Position numbers and translations under genes: made by a program. Below are positions 1 through 8,735 of a stretch of 64,000 nt of DNA, in pieces. The stretch is taken from positions 1,178,001-1,242,000 of the forward strand of contig JAPFFF010000014.1 of the NCBI GenBank assembly GCA_039105265.1. The letters run 5' to 3'. Position 1 is the first letter of the stretch. Each line of letters starts with the position of its first letter. Source of the DNA: Tritrichomonas musculus. Lineage: Eukaryota; Parabasalia; Tritrichomonadida; Tritrichomonadidae. Below the pieces are notes generated by a model. It was not told where the DNA came from. It saw only the letters and a program-made list of their open reading frames with translations, and did no database searches.

Positions 1-302
1 TTTCTCGTCTTATTTCTCTTTCAGAATTCAAATAGACTCCACTTTAATTTTTTATTCATACTTGTATATGAAATATTACCAAAATATTTAAATTACATTT
101 AACTCATACTTATTCAACAAGAAACATTCAGGCCAATTATAAAAAAAAATAGACCTGTTCACTAAAATTGAATAATAATTCTTCGAAGCAAAATACATGT
201 ATTTTTTTCTTTTAATAAACTGTATATATTATCTTTATAATTCTAATCATTTGACTTTATTTAAATACAGCATCTAAAAATAATATAATATATAATTATT
301 AT
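1..302. other. Intergenic, AT-rich
   Basis: AT-rich DNA with short homopolymer runs. No gene, RNA or repeat could be supported here. It lies downstream of the minus-strand gene that ends at 303. Confidence 0.6.
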
Positions 303-1838
303 CTAATAAACTAGAGTTTTTAAGGATTCCTCGTCCAATGAGTATATCCCATCAAACATATTAAAAACAGGGAACAATGATTGTTCTTCTAGCTGCAAAG
401 AATCTGGAATAGATGATATTTCCAAATATATCTCATTATTTTTGGTGAAACTTACATTAACACCAAGCAATGGAAAATAAGGATTATAACCACGAGCAAT
501 TCTAACCAAATCCTTAGTTGAACAAGGCTTCCCTGATTTAAATTTTTCACATTCTTCTTGAACCATTGTAGAAAATAAATTCATATCAACAATGCATGCA
601 AGTTCTCTGAATTTGAGCATTTCTCTTGCATAATTTCCGCCATCATCAACAGATTTAGCGAATTCGGAAGTCAATTCATCTAAAGCTTCAGTTAGACAAA
701 TTTTTTTCTCTTTAAAAAAGCGAACAATCATTGTGAATGTCCAATCTAATGGTAAAGAAAGCGTTTTCCAAAGCGAATTAATTATTTCAAACGTTATATA
801 TAAAAATTTTGCTGACACAAAATCACATATTAAATGATAAGGACAGTTTGATTTGTATTGAAATTTATTTATATTTTCAATTGATTGATGAATTAATACA
901 CGAATAATGTTTAAATTATTGCGTATTTCTGAACCAATTCTCAAAGATAAAGATATATTTTCAGCATTCATTAAAATTGATAAAATTAATGAAAATTCAG
1001 TGTAAGGAATAATTTTTGTGTTATATTTTTCATTTTTATCGTCAAAATTAAAATCAATGTCAAAGTTGATGGCCTCAATAATGGGAAATTTGTTCATTTC
1101 ATCTTTGGCTTCAGACATTATACCCAAAAAGATACGTCGTTCTTCTATTGCAGAATTAACTAAAGATGAACTACTTAAAGATGTTTTACGAAGTTGTTGA
1201 GATTTCTGATTTTCTTGAACTATTGCTTTTAATGCAGAACTGATTGTTTGTTCACTTTGAATGTCAATATCGGCAAGTTCATCGTACTTCTTATTAGCTA
1301 TATCGATATTATAAAGTGGGTTTCCGTTTCTACTTTCATTTCCTTCGTCATCTGATACATGACCAACGGCTGCAACACATCCCCACATTAGTATTTTAAA
1401 TTTGTGATTTAAAATAAAGTGCGATGTAAAGTGTGATTCAAGATTTCGCTGCTCAAAAAGCTTTCGATATGAAGTATTTCTTCCACATTCTGCAAATTGT
1501 TTCTTCTTTTTTGACTTTGAATGCTCAATTGCAACATGACTTGCAATTTCCTTTATTTTCTCTTTTTTTTTGAGGTTATTCGGCGGAAAATATATATCAG
1601 GTAGATAATATTTAGTTATAGATGAATTAATCAAATTTTGAGGTGGCTCAGTTGATTTCCTTTTTGGGACCCTGCGCATAGCTTTTGCTTTATCAGGATA
1701 TTCTGCTGAATACAAAGAAATAAAAATGTGGGATGGCGAAAAACTCGGTATTGGTGACATATAAATTGACATTAAATCATTTGATGCAGATTTCATATCA
1801 GATGGAAGTAAAGATATAATATTTGGCGATGGAATCAT
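303..1838 (-). CDS. Unrecognised 511-residue protein
   Basis: Single open frame of 511 codons on the minus strand, ending in TAG. I do not recognise the family. The first ~110 residues are low in structure, with Ser/Pro-rich and Lys-rich patches (KKKEK near 90, KSKKKK near 110), which could serve nuclear targeting. A short stretch near 147-160 (ILMWGCVAAVGHVSD) is hydrophobic but too short and polar to call a membrane span. Residues ~200-240 are Ser/Gln-rich. The C-terminal half looks alpha-helical and has scattered Cys. There is no signal peptide. The start codons of this gene and the Rab-like gene at 1917 lie 78 bp apart and diverge, so they share a promoter region. Codon use matches the neighbouring host genes. 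Function unknown. Confidence 0.7.
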   Translation of the reverse strand: MIPSPNIISLLPSDMKSASNDLMSIYMSPIPSFSPSHIFISLYSAEYPDKAKAMRRVPKRKSTEPPQNLINSSITKYYLPDIYFPPNNLKKKEKIKEIASHVAIEHSKSKKKKQFAECGRNTSYRKLFEQRNLESHFTSHFILNHKFKILMWGCVAAVGHVSDDEGNESRNGNPLYNIDIANKKYDELADIDIQSEQTISSALKAIVQENQKSQQLRKTSLSSSSLVNSAIEERRIFLGIMSEAKDEMNKFPIIEAINFDIDFNFDDKNEKYNTKIIPYTEFSLILSILMNAENISLSLRIGSEIRNNLNIIRVLIHQSIENINKFQYKSNCPYHLICDFVSAKFLYITFEIINSLWKTLSLPLDWTFTMIVRFFKEKKICLTEALDELTSEFAKSVDDGGNYAREMLKFRELACIVDMNLFSTMVQEECEKFKSGKPCSTKDLVRIARGYNPYFPLLGVNVSFTKNNEIYLEISSIPDSLQLEEQSLFPVFNMFDGIYSLDEESLKTLVY

Positions 1839-1881
1839 TTTGATTTTTAGAAGGCTAAATTTTTAAACATTCATGGCTAAT

Positions 1882-1887
1882 TCATAT
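1882..1887 (+). promoter_or_regulatory. Initiator-like TCATAT of the Rab-like gene
   Basis: TCATAT sits with its A at 1884, 33 nt before the ATG at 1917. It resembles the trichomonad initiator TCA(+1)YWW. Other host genes in this window have similar motifs at similar spacing. The transcription start is inferred. Confidence 0.45.
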
Positions 1888-1916
1888 TCTCAAAATAATA
1901 AAATTATTTTGAAATA

Positions 1917-2498
1917 ATGAAATCAACTTCTCGGAAAGTTATTGTCGTTGGTTCAAGCGGAGTTGGAAAAACTTCATTAATTAGTTCATTTATTGGAAAT
2001 GCATTTAAAGATTCTTTATACCCAACAGTTTCACCATCATACTTGCTAAAAACTATAACAATCGATGAAAAACATGAAGTTGATTTAAATATTTGGGATA
2101 CTGCGGGACAAGAACAATATCAAGATATTGGTCGTGCTTTTTATCATGGATCTGATGTTGGAATAGTTTGCTTTGATAATAAGGAATCAGATATGCTTTC
2201 TGTTCCAACTTGGATTGATAGAATACGTGAACAAGTTCAAAACTGTTGTATATTTCTTGCTGCAACAAAATATGATTTAATATCACAAGACGAAGATTTA
2301 GTATCAAAAATCAATTCATTTGCTAATGAAACAGTACAAAAATATAAATTGGCTGGCTTTTATATGACATCAGCAAAAGAGAAGATTGGAATAGAGGAAA
2401 TGTTTGATGAAATTGCAAAAATTGAATTAACAAATCGAGAAACTGTTGATCCTGTTGATGTGAATGATAAAGAACATGATAAGGGTTGCAAATGCTAA
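1917..2498 (+). CDS. Rab-family small GTPase (divergent)
   Basis: A 193-residue Ras-superfamily GTPase, most like Rab; it would act as a GTP/GDP switch in vesicle trafficking. Visible motifs: P-loop GSSGVGKTS at residues 12-20, switch I Thr in YPTVSPSY (Thr37), G3 WDTAGQE at 60-66, a G4-like TKYD at 117-120 and G5 TSAK at 151-154. The protein ends GCKC, so the CxC tail is a likely double-geranylgeranylation site and membrane anchor. Odd point: G4 is normally NKxD, but here Thr replaces Asn. Because Asn and Asp together set guanine specificity, nucleotide binding may be altered; Thr does occur in some natural GTPases. Length is normal for a Rab. The subfamily cannot be assigned by eye. An initiator-like TCATAT lies 33 nt upstream of the start. 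Confidence 0.93.
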   Translation: MKSTSRKVIVVGSSGVGKTSLISSFIGNAFKDSLYPTVSPSYLLKTITIDEKHEVDLNIWDTAGQEQYQDIGRAFYHGSDVGIVCFDNKESDMLSVPTWIDRIREQVQNCCIFLAATKYDLISQDEDLVSKINSFANETVQKYKLAGFYMTSAKEKIGIEEMFDEIAKIELTNRETVDPVDVNDKEHDKGCKC

Positions 2499-3604
2499 GA
2501 TGTATTTGCTTTTCCAATTTTTTTTTTATCGATTATGCCATTTTATTATCTTTTGCGTTTATTTTGTTTTTTAGTAAAGTATGAAACAAATCTATAATTT
2601 TTTAAATCACTTTATTTTTTTGGAGAGGGCAATTAGTTGAATGTGCTATTTTTTCTCATTGTTTGCCTTTTTTTGCGTTATGTAATTAATAAATTCAAAA
2701 TTTTATTTTATTTATAAATAATATAAAAATAATTATATATAAATATTACTTTTATGATTTGATTAAGGGCAATCGATGAAAATTGTTGATTCTCAATTTC
2801 AAATAATTCAAGATAGATCAAATGATGATTTAAAAGTATCCGCTAATATAATTAGAATAAACCATGCGAGATTCAATATTTTTACAAAATGGCTGAGATA
2901 TCATCAGCTTTTTGAAATAATTACTGATGCTATTAAATCGAACATTGCCCCAAATTCAACACACCAAATCATTCTAAAACAATATATTAGATATATATGC
3001 GTATAATAAATCTATTTATTCGACTAAATCTCAAATCCCAACTACCTATTTTTTATTAGAGTCATGATAAGTTACCCTCGATCATTAGTTTTAAACATTC
3101 TCCCAGGCAAATATATAAATTGATTTAAAATACCGTATGAGTAATTATTTTTTAAATCTATATACATGATTAAATATGCAAGAATATTTAAAAAATATTA
3201 ATATCCCATCAAGAAAAATTTGTAAAACTATAATATTAAAATTTGAAAAGAAAAAATTGAGAGGAAAAAATATTTGAATAGGCATTCAAATTAGATTTAT
3301 TTGTAATAAAACATTTTTATCTCAATAATATAAATAAATTATAGAGATATTTTAGATAGAAAAACTATTATATATTATATAAAATATTATATGTGCTTAT
3401 GAAAAATCCAAACCAATTGTACTTTGAGTTTTTGTTTTAAAAATAAGTTGACCTCCTCTTTTTATGGACAGTATTTCAATGTTTTGTGATTTTAAATCAA
3501 TATATTGAATTTTGAATAAATTTTGAAAATTTGAATTATCTAATTTCGTAAAAAATGAAATTTTTCTGAATTTCAAAAACGAGAATAACGTAATTGCACC
3601 TGTA
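2499..3604. other. Intergenic, with one doubtful 76-codon frame
   Basis: About 1.1 kb of AT-rich DNA between the Rab-like gene and IFT56. A plus-strand open frame at 2776..3006 (76 codons) has no recognisable motif and no initiator-like TCA at the usual spacing, so I do not call it a gene. The rest is simple A/T sequence. Confidence 0.5.
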
Positions 3605-5272
3605 ATGATTGTTGGAAGTCAAAAAAAGAAAGCCGCACCCCCACCAAAGGAAGTTAAAGAAGTGGCCGTACCACATTCTGAAACAAACGAACAATTTATT
3701 CTTCAAGCAATTGAAAGTCGTGATTATAGTGGCTCTGCAACTTTTATTGATTTTATTGTTGATGAACTTCATCTTCCTTTTACAAAAGATCTTGCATTAT
3801 GGAAAGGCTACAGTCTATTTCATTTAGGTGAATATACAAAAGCAATTGAAGTTTATAATCAACTCCTTAAAGAAGACCCTGATGACATGAATCTTTTTCT
3901 CTATATTGCATCGTGCTTATACTATAATCAAGAATTTGAAGAGGCTCAGGCATACGCAGAAAAAGGACCATCATGTGATTTTAGAACACGCTTGCTTTTT
4001 CATATCGCTCATAAGCGCGGTGATGATCAACAGCTCTTTAAAGCACATTCTGAACTTGTGGGAACATTAGAAAATCAACTTTCTTTAGCAGCAATTCATT
4101 ACATGCGAACTCATTATCAAGATGCAGTAGATATTTATGAACGAATTCTTCAACAACATCCGGAATTTATAGCTCTTTATGTTTATATAGCAATGTGCCA
4201 ATATAAATTAGATATGTTTCAAGAATCCAACGATTCAGTTGACCAATATTTAGCTGTGAATAGCGATTCAGCCGTTGGATTAAATCTAAAATCTTGTGCC
4301 TATTTAAGATTGTTCGAGCCGAGCATTGCAGAGTCGCAGATTCTTCAAATTCAAAAATTTTCAAGTGCTTCATATTCATTTGTTGACACCTTAATAAAAC
4401 ATAATCTTGTAGTTTTTAATAATGGAACTGATGGCTTTACAGTTTTACCAGGAATTGTTGAATCTCTTCCTGAAGCAAGATTTAATTTAATTGTTCTTTA
4501 TATGCGTCAAAGTAATTCAACAGAAGCTTATAACCTTCTTCAAGAATTTAAACCGCTTGACATAAATGAACTTATTTTACGTGCTACAGTTTTGCTTGCC
4601 TATGGACAACTCAGTAGTGATTTATCCTTACTTGAAGAAGCAAATAATATTTTCACACAAATTGGTGAAATGGATGTTATTAAGGATACAGTTCCAGGAA
4701 GGCAATGTTTAGCAACATCTAAATTCCTTAGTGGTGAATATCAAGAAGCTCTTCGTGTTTTAAACACAATTGAGGAACATATGGAAGGAGTTGATGAATT
4801 TTATTTCAACAAAGGAATGGCATTGGCTTCTTTAGAACGATGGGCTGAGGCAGAACGTTACTTTCTACTTATTCAAAATACATATTATACAACTGAGATT
4901 TTTTATCAATCTTGGTTATGCCGTTGTTATATAAAAAATAAGAAACCAGATTCTGCTTGGACCATTTATAGCGATTGCACCAAATCAGAAGACGCTAAAA
5001 TATTATTACAAATTATTGCAAATGATTGTTTTACTGGCGGTTATTATTATTATTCAATGAAAGCTTACGACGTTTTATCAAAATTTGAGGGAGATGATAC
5101 GATGAGAGACGGAATGATTGCATCTGCAATTGGCGTCTTTCGAAGCGTTTTATCTAGAAAAGAAACACCAGATAAACTCTACGACGTGTTGTCAACACTC
5201 GCATCTGAACCCGCAGCAGAAGATACTCTTACTGTTATTCAAAACTATATAGAAAATATTGGAGGAATTTGA
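3605..5272 (+). CDS. IFT56: Intraflagellar transport protein IFT56 (TTC26/DYF-13)
   Basis: A 555-residue TPR protein, nearly the same length as human TTC26 (554). It belongs to the IFT-B complex that moves cargo along flagellar axonemes; in other organisms IFT56 is needed to deliver a subset of motility proteins. Many blocks match the TTC26 family along the whole length: LWKGYSLFHLGEYTKAIEVY (~65-84), LSLAAIHYMRTHYQDAVDIY (~159-178), HNLVVFNNG (~263), DTVPGRQCLA (~360) and LLQIIANDCFTGGYYYYS (~467-484). Tetratricopeptide-like helical pairs run from ~60 to the end. The first ~25 residues are Lys/Pro-rich and variable. The ATG at 3605 is the first in this frame and gives the family length. Presence fits a flagellated protist. 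Confidence 0.95.
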   Translation: MIVGSQKKKAAPPPKEVKEVAVPHSETNEQFILQAIESRDYSGSATFIDFIVDELHLPFTKDLALWKGYSLFHLGEYTKAIEVYNQLLKEDPDDMNLFLYIASCLYYNQEFEEAQAYAEKGPSCDFRTRLLFHIAHKRGDDQQLFKAHSELVGTLENQLSLAAIHYMRTHYQDAVDIYERILQQHPEFIALYVYIAMCQYKLDMFQESNDSVDQYLAVNSDSAVGLNLKSCAYLRLFEPSIAESQILQIQKFSSASYSFVDTLIKHNLVVFNNGTDGFTVLPGIVESLPEARFNLIVLYMRQSNSTEAYNLLQEFKPLDINELILRATVLLAYGQLSSDLSLLEEANNIFTQIGEMDVIKDTVPGRQCLATSKFLSGEYQEALRVLNTIEEHMEGVDEFYFNKGMALASLERWAEAERYFLLIQNTYYTTEIFYQSWLCRCYIKNKKPDSAWTIYSDCTKSEDAKILLQIIANDCFTGGYYYYSMKAYDVLSKFEGDDTMRDGMIASAIGVFRSVLSRKETPDKLYDVLSTLASEPAAEDTLTVIQNYIENIGGI

Positions 5273-5341
5273 ACTTCTAATTCATTTTCATATTTACATA
5301 AATAGTGTTTTAATTAAACAATATTTCACTCATGTATTTTT

Positions 5342-5363
5342 CCCCCCCCCCCCCCCCCCCCCC
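5342..5363 (+). repeat. Homopolymer C22
   Basis: An uninterrupted run of 22 C residues, 70 bp after the IFT56 stop. It is strikingly out of character for DNA that is otherwise mostly A and T. Such a run is prone to polymerase slippage, so its true length in the genome is uncertain. Confidence 0.9.
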
Positions 5364-5489
5364 GTTTATATGCATAAATCAACTATGGATTTGAATGAAA
5401 TGAATGCTTATCTAATACTTAAACAAATAATACTTAAATATATTTATTAACTAACAAAATATAATAATTACAGGATACATATTTCACAA

Positions 5490-5924
5490 TTATGCCTTAT
5501 TAAGAATCCATAATATAATAAAGTGAATTGGAATTAATAAATATAAGTAAAAGCCTTTTGGCGTAAAGAAAACAAAAAATTGTGCTATGATTGCAACGTC
5601 CATAAAAGGTATAATTAAAGATTGCTCTAATATGGAATTTATACGGTACCTTCTACTTCCTTTTTTAATTAATGGCTTTGAGATGAGCTTTGCATAAGTT
5701 AAAAATATCACAAAAAATAATGAATTCCATATAATCCATCTTTCAATTGTTGGAAAAAGAGTAAATTCAGAATCATCCTGAAATTGTAAGAAGCAAAAAT
5801 AAAATATACTATTCCAAATTATAGATGTTAAATAAGCGAGAGATGTCGAAATAATAAATTCTATTATTAGTTTGTGAATTAGAATTTGGTTTTTGGTATT
5901 TGCCTTGTAGGTAATCTGCCACAT
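5490..5924 (-). CDS. Small multi-pass membrane protein, unrecognised
   Basis: A 144-residue protein with about four hydrophobic segments: ~20-45 (ends in an FYFCF stretch), ~62-82 (WNSLFFVIFLTYAKLI), ~103-122 (LIIPFMDVAIIAQFFVFF) and ~125-141 (FYLYLLIPIHFIILWIL). A basic loop, KPLIKKGSRRYR, lies near 83-94. There is no cleavable signal peptide. I do not recognise the family. Support that it is real: its codon and amino-acid use resemble a membrane protein rather than random AT-rich sequence, and a good initiator TCATTT lies 23 nt upstream of its ATG. It ends ~220 bp from the IFT56 stop, in convergent orientation. Confidence 0.6.
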   Translation of the reverse strand: MWQITYKANTKNQILIHKLIIEFIISTSLAYLTSIIWNSIFYFCFLQFQDDSEFTLFPTIERWIIWNSLFFVIFLTYAKLISKPLIKKGSRRYRINSILEQSLIIPFMDVAIIAQFFVFFTPKGFYLYLLIPIHFIILWILNKA

Positions 5925-5943
5925 AAGAATAAATCAAGCTTTG

Positions 5944-5949
5944 AAATGA
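5944..5949 (-). promoter_or_regulatory. Initiator-like TCATTT of the small membrane protein gene
   Basis: On the minus strand TCATTT has its A at 5947, 23 nt before the ATG at 5924. It matches the trichomonad initiator TCA(+1)YTW and supports the start choice. Confidence 0.45.
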
Positions 5950-6019
5950 TATATGGTCATAATCGATTAAGAATTCCTTTATTACCTATATAAAAGAATA
6001 TTGCTTTTTAAAAATATAA

Positions 6020-6092
6020 GTGCCACTGGCCCAATGGATAAGGCGTGTGCCTACGGAGCATGAGATTCTAGGTTCGAGTCCTGGGTGGCACG
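6020..6092 (+). tRNA. tRNA-Arg (anticodon ACG)
   Basis: A 73-nt tRNA that reads CGU, and CGC by inosine. The acceptor arm GTGCCAC pairs perfectly with GTGGCAC, and base 73 is G. The D arm has GCC/GGC. The anticodon stem TGTGC/GCATG includes two G-U pairs around the loop CTACGGA, with the anticodon ACG at 34-36. The T arm has the B-box GGTTCGAGTCC. The D-loop and anticodon region closely resemble eukaryotic tRNA-Arg(ACG). There is no intron and no encoded CCA. It is a lone gene between two minus-strand protein genes. Confidence 0.96.
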
Positions 6093-6103
6093 TTTTTTTT
6101 TTT
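6093..6103 (+). terminator. RNA polymerase III poly-T terminator
   Basis: Eleven T residues follow directly after the tRNA discriminator base, as expected for Pol III termination. Confidence 0.85.
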
Positions 6104-6348
6104 CTACTTCAAGAAAAAAGAAATTAATCTTTAATGATTATCTTTTTATTTGTTACAAAATCCAATATTATCTTTGTTAATAATTAAATTGCTTAAATCA
6201 AAATTAGATTTCTCTCTAATCTGCTAATCAATGGAAAACTAAGTAATCAGAGTAAATGCCTCTAAAAATAATCATATTAAAAAAATTCATTGATTTGATT
6301 AAATAAAATAACAATCCGCACTATTTACAAAATAATTGAAAAAAAAAA

Positions 6349-7116
6349 TTATTTCATTGAAATTAAGCAATTTTTGGCAGTTTGCTCATCCTTCCCACAG
6401 GCGAAATAGACTTGCATAACTGTTTCCATATTAAATCCAAGTTTTTGCAATCTTTCAACTGAAGTTTGTTGTTCAAGGGTGAGTTTATTATATTTGGCTA
6501 TAAGTTGATCCCTTTCATCTTCAATTAATTGTCTTTGCCTTTGATTTTGCTGCATTTGATGATAATTATGTTTTTGTGGCTGAAAAATTGATGGATCTCC
6601 TGAAAGAAGAAGAGTTGCAGCCGCATTCACGTCATTATTTGAGAGTCGAAGGGCATTTTCGCATAATTTCTGATTAAATCCAAGATCTGATAGATTTTCA
6701 ATAAGTGAAGATAAGTTTTGAGAATTGAGTTGATTATGATTTTCATTATTATCATAATCGTTTTCTAGTTGCTGATCTTGCTTAACCAAATTTGAATTAG
6801 AATTTTCTGGTACTGGAATAAACGAATGAGAATGCTGAGATTCATGATGGCGCGAAGGAGGAGATATCGGTTTTCTTGGTCTTATAGCTCTTAGATTTGA
6901 TTGATGAATAAAAATACAAGAATCATTTTTAAGTTCGATATCTTTAATTTTCTTGTTGTCAGGCAAAATCGATGCTTGATAAATTAATTTAATGTAGTAT
7001 GCTTGTAACTTATATTCTTTTTCAAGTAACTGCTTAAGTTGTCCGACTGTGTTTTCTCGATCAATATAAACAAGGAATTCGTTTCCTGTAACTGTTGATA
7101 GTGGTATTTTAATCAT
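6349..7116 (-). CDS. Rad23-like UBL-UBA-UBA ubiquitin shuttle protein
   Basis: A 255-residue protein. An N-terminal ubiquitin-like domain (~1-73, with a LIYQASILPDNKKIKDI core like ubiquitin's lIfaGkqLeDgrtLsdy) would bind the proteasome. UBA1 is at ~135-174 (LSDLGFNQKLCENALR...NDVNAAATLLLSG). A C-terminal UBA2 is at ~213-254 (LQKLGFNMETVMQVYFACGKDE), and its VYFAC...DEQTA pattern is typical of Rad23 UBA2. Linkers are rich in Asn, Gln, His and Ser. Rad23 proteins usually have an XPC-binding (STI1-like) domain between the UBAs. Here that space is only ~38 residues, Gln/Asn/Arg-rich, and shows no such domain. I infer a role in delivering ubiquitylated proteins to the proteasome, with a role in nucleotide excision repair less likely. 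Two TCACC initiator-like motifs lie 26 and 35 nt upstream. Confidence 0.88.
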   Translation of the reverse strand: MIKIPLSTVTGNEFLVYIDRENTVGQLKQLLEKEYKLQAYYIKLIYQASILPDNKKIKDIELKNDSCIFIHQSNLRAIRPRKPISPPSRHHESQHSHSFIPVPENSNSNLVKQDQQLENDYDNNENHNQLNSQNLSSLIENLSDLGFNQKLCENALRLSNNDVNAAATLLLSGDPSIFQPQKHNYHQMQQNQRQRQLIEDERDQLIAKYNKLTLEQQTSVERLQKLGFNMETVMQVYFACGKDEQTAKNCLISMK

Positions 7117-7187
7117 TATTACAAAAAAGATAATGCAAAGGTGAAAAAGGTGAAATAAATAAAATTTTTATTTTACATACAAAAGAT

Positions 7188-7901
7188 TTAAATTTCTGTT
7201 CCGCATGCATCAATCAAATTTAATAACTTTTCAAAGTTTTTTGAACGAGCTCTTGATGCAATTTCATTCATCTGAGATCCATGAGATTTAAGTAGATTTG
7301 ACATAATGTATTCGTCGGCTTCTCCTTCATAATTTTCATATAATGAGAATTCTTTGCATAGACTTAAAAGCGATAAATTATCTTCAATAGTTACACATTT
7401 AGTTTCTCCAGTATATAAGTACTCAAGAAATTGTTTCATGTGAACCGATGAATCTGAGATATTATCAATATAAATACCATTTCTTGATTCAAAAAGTTTT
7501 GAACTTAAAAGTGATGAAAAGTATCCAGATCGTATTGATAAAATATATTTATGAACATTAAACCTTTCTCCATGAGATTCGATTGTGAAATCTGAACCAA
7601 TGTGCGATGAAAATAATTTATGCATATCTAATTTATATTGCGTTAAAAAATTATTTGATGGAAATGGAACTTCAACACTTTCAAAAAAGCGTTTCATATT
7701 ATCTTTGGCAGGTAGACCTCCATAAATATATTCGATGATAGCTGTAATTACTACTGCTTCATTTTTAGATAGTTTTCTAATGGCATCATTGGGATCTCGT
7801 TTATATAACGGCCATCGGATTTGGAGAATTGATGAATGGAGACAAAATTTATGGTTATCTGATGAATATACTAAGACATCAGCATTATCAGGGCGGCTCA
7901 T
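7188..7901 (-). CDS. BTB/POZ-domain protein
   Basis: A 237-residue protein with a clear BTB/POZ domain at ~102-170: SDFTIESHGERFNVHKYILSIRSGYFSSLL, then YIDNIS...FLEYLYTGE. This is the usual D-(x)-F-H-(x)-L-(x)-S-(x)-F pattern. A second, degraded BTB-like segment is at the N-terminus (~6-62: ADVLVYSSDNHKFCLHSSIL, then ITAIIEYIYGG), so the protein looks like two BTB domains in a row. The C-terminal ~60 residues resemble a short BACK-like helical tail. BTB proteins commonly dimerise or act as cullin-3 adaptors; no substrate domain is visible, so the partner is unknown. It lies 71 bp upstream of the Rad23-like gene on the same strand. An initiator-like TCATGA is 35 nt upstream of the ATG. Confidence 0.85.
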   Translation of the reverse strand: MSRPDNADVLVYSSDNHKFCLHSSILQIRWPLYKRDPNDAIRKLSKNEAVVITAIIEYIYGGLPAKDNMKRFFESVEVPFPSNNFLTQYKLDMHKLFSSHIGSDFTIESHGERFNVHKYILSIRSGYFSSLLSSKLFESRNGIYIDNISDSSVHMKQFLEYLYTGETKCVTIEDNLSLLSLCKEFSLYENYEGEADEYIMSNLLKSHGSQMNEIASRARSKNFEKLLNLIDACGTEI

Positions 7902-8276
7902 AATTTATTTTTTTATTCAAAAATAAATTTTTTCATGAATATTTATCGTTTATCCTGAATAATTTAAGATATTTTTTATATTTTTAATCAAATATAAAAA
8001 TAAATTATAATTTAACAATACAAAAAAAGATGTAATTCCAAAAGATTTAATATCAGTCTTTTGAATTTGAAATATGAAACTTTTTGAGAGGTATTCACCT
8101 TAAGGCCTTTTATTGAATGAATTTAAAATTTTCTAATGTTTTCCATTTATCTCATTAAAATAAGTACATTTTCAAATAATAATTATTTATTTAATATTTA
8201 TGTTAAATATTGTTAATAATATTTTGTTTTATTTTGGTTAATGCATCAATATCCATAATATCCGATCTGCAAAAAT

Positions 8277-8735
8277 GAGATCGAGTATACCTTTCGGGAG
8301 TCTCTGGTAAACTCGGATAAATAAACGGTCTTCCTCGAAATTATTCCTCGAACTTTTTTCGAGAAAAAGATTTTACTCTAACGTTTATTTTTTTTTAGTT
8401 CACATTTCTTTACTTGGGTAAATTTTCACTTTTTTACCCGAAAAACTCGAACCTAAAGTTAATAGAAAAATAATAAAAAAATAATCATTATTCATTTTCA
8501 AAATGAATCATTTTGCTGGAAATAGTGGTTTACTATATGATTTTTTAAAAAAAAACGCTAGATATAGATATATTATCAATTACTCAAAACCTTTAATACT
8601 AAAATAAAGTATTCAAAAGTTTTAAAAGAATAAAAAAAAATTAGGAATTTTTTTTTGAACTTGAAACTTCGGGTATCCTCGAGATTTCCTCGGAAATTGA
8701 ATACTTCGGGTAAATCGGGATCGAGGATGGCCGTA
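8277..8735. repeat. CCCGA/TCGAG-rich block at the edge of the Maverick fossil
   Basis: A ~460-bp block unlike its surroundings, with repeated words such as ACCCGA, CTCGA and TCCTCGA near both ends. A similar ~22-bp sequence (TCCTCGA-RATT-TCCTCG core) is at 8332..8353 and 8676..8697 in the same orientation. Near the middle is a 19-bp palindrome (8490..8508, nine-base arms around one C). It may be a small non-autonomous element or the remains of an element end. Family not recognised; no target-site duplication could be shown. Confidence 0.35.

Noticed and set aside
303-1838. Membrane or secreted assignment for the 511-residue protein
   Set aside because: The only hydrophobic stretch is short and contains charged and polar residues; no signal peptide is present.
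2776-3006. 76-codon plus-strand frame
   Set aside because: No initiator-like motif at the usual distance, no recognisable motif, and length is within chance for this region.
8277-8735. The block read as a pair of LTRs or a hairpin element
   Set aside because: The two halves share only short similar words; arms do not pair over any length and there is no coding sequence between them.
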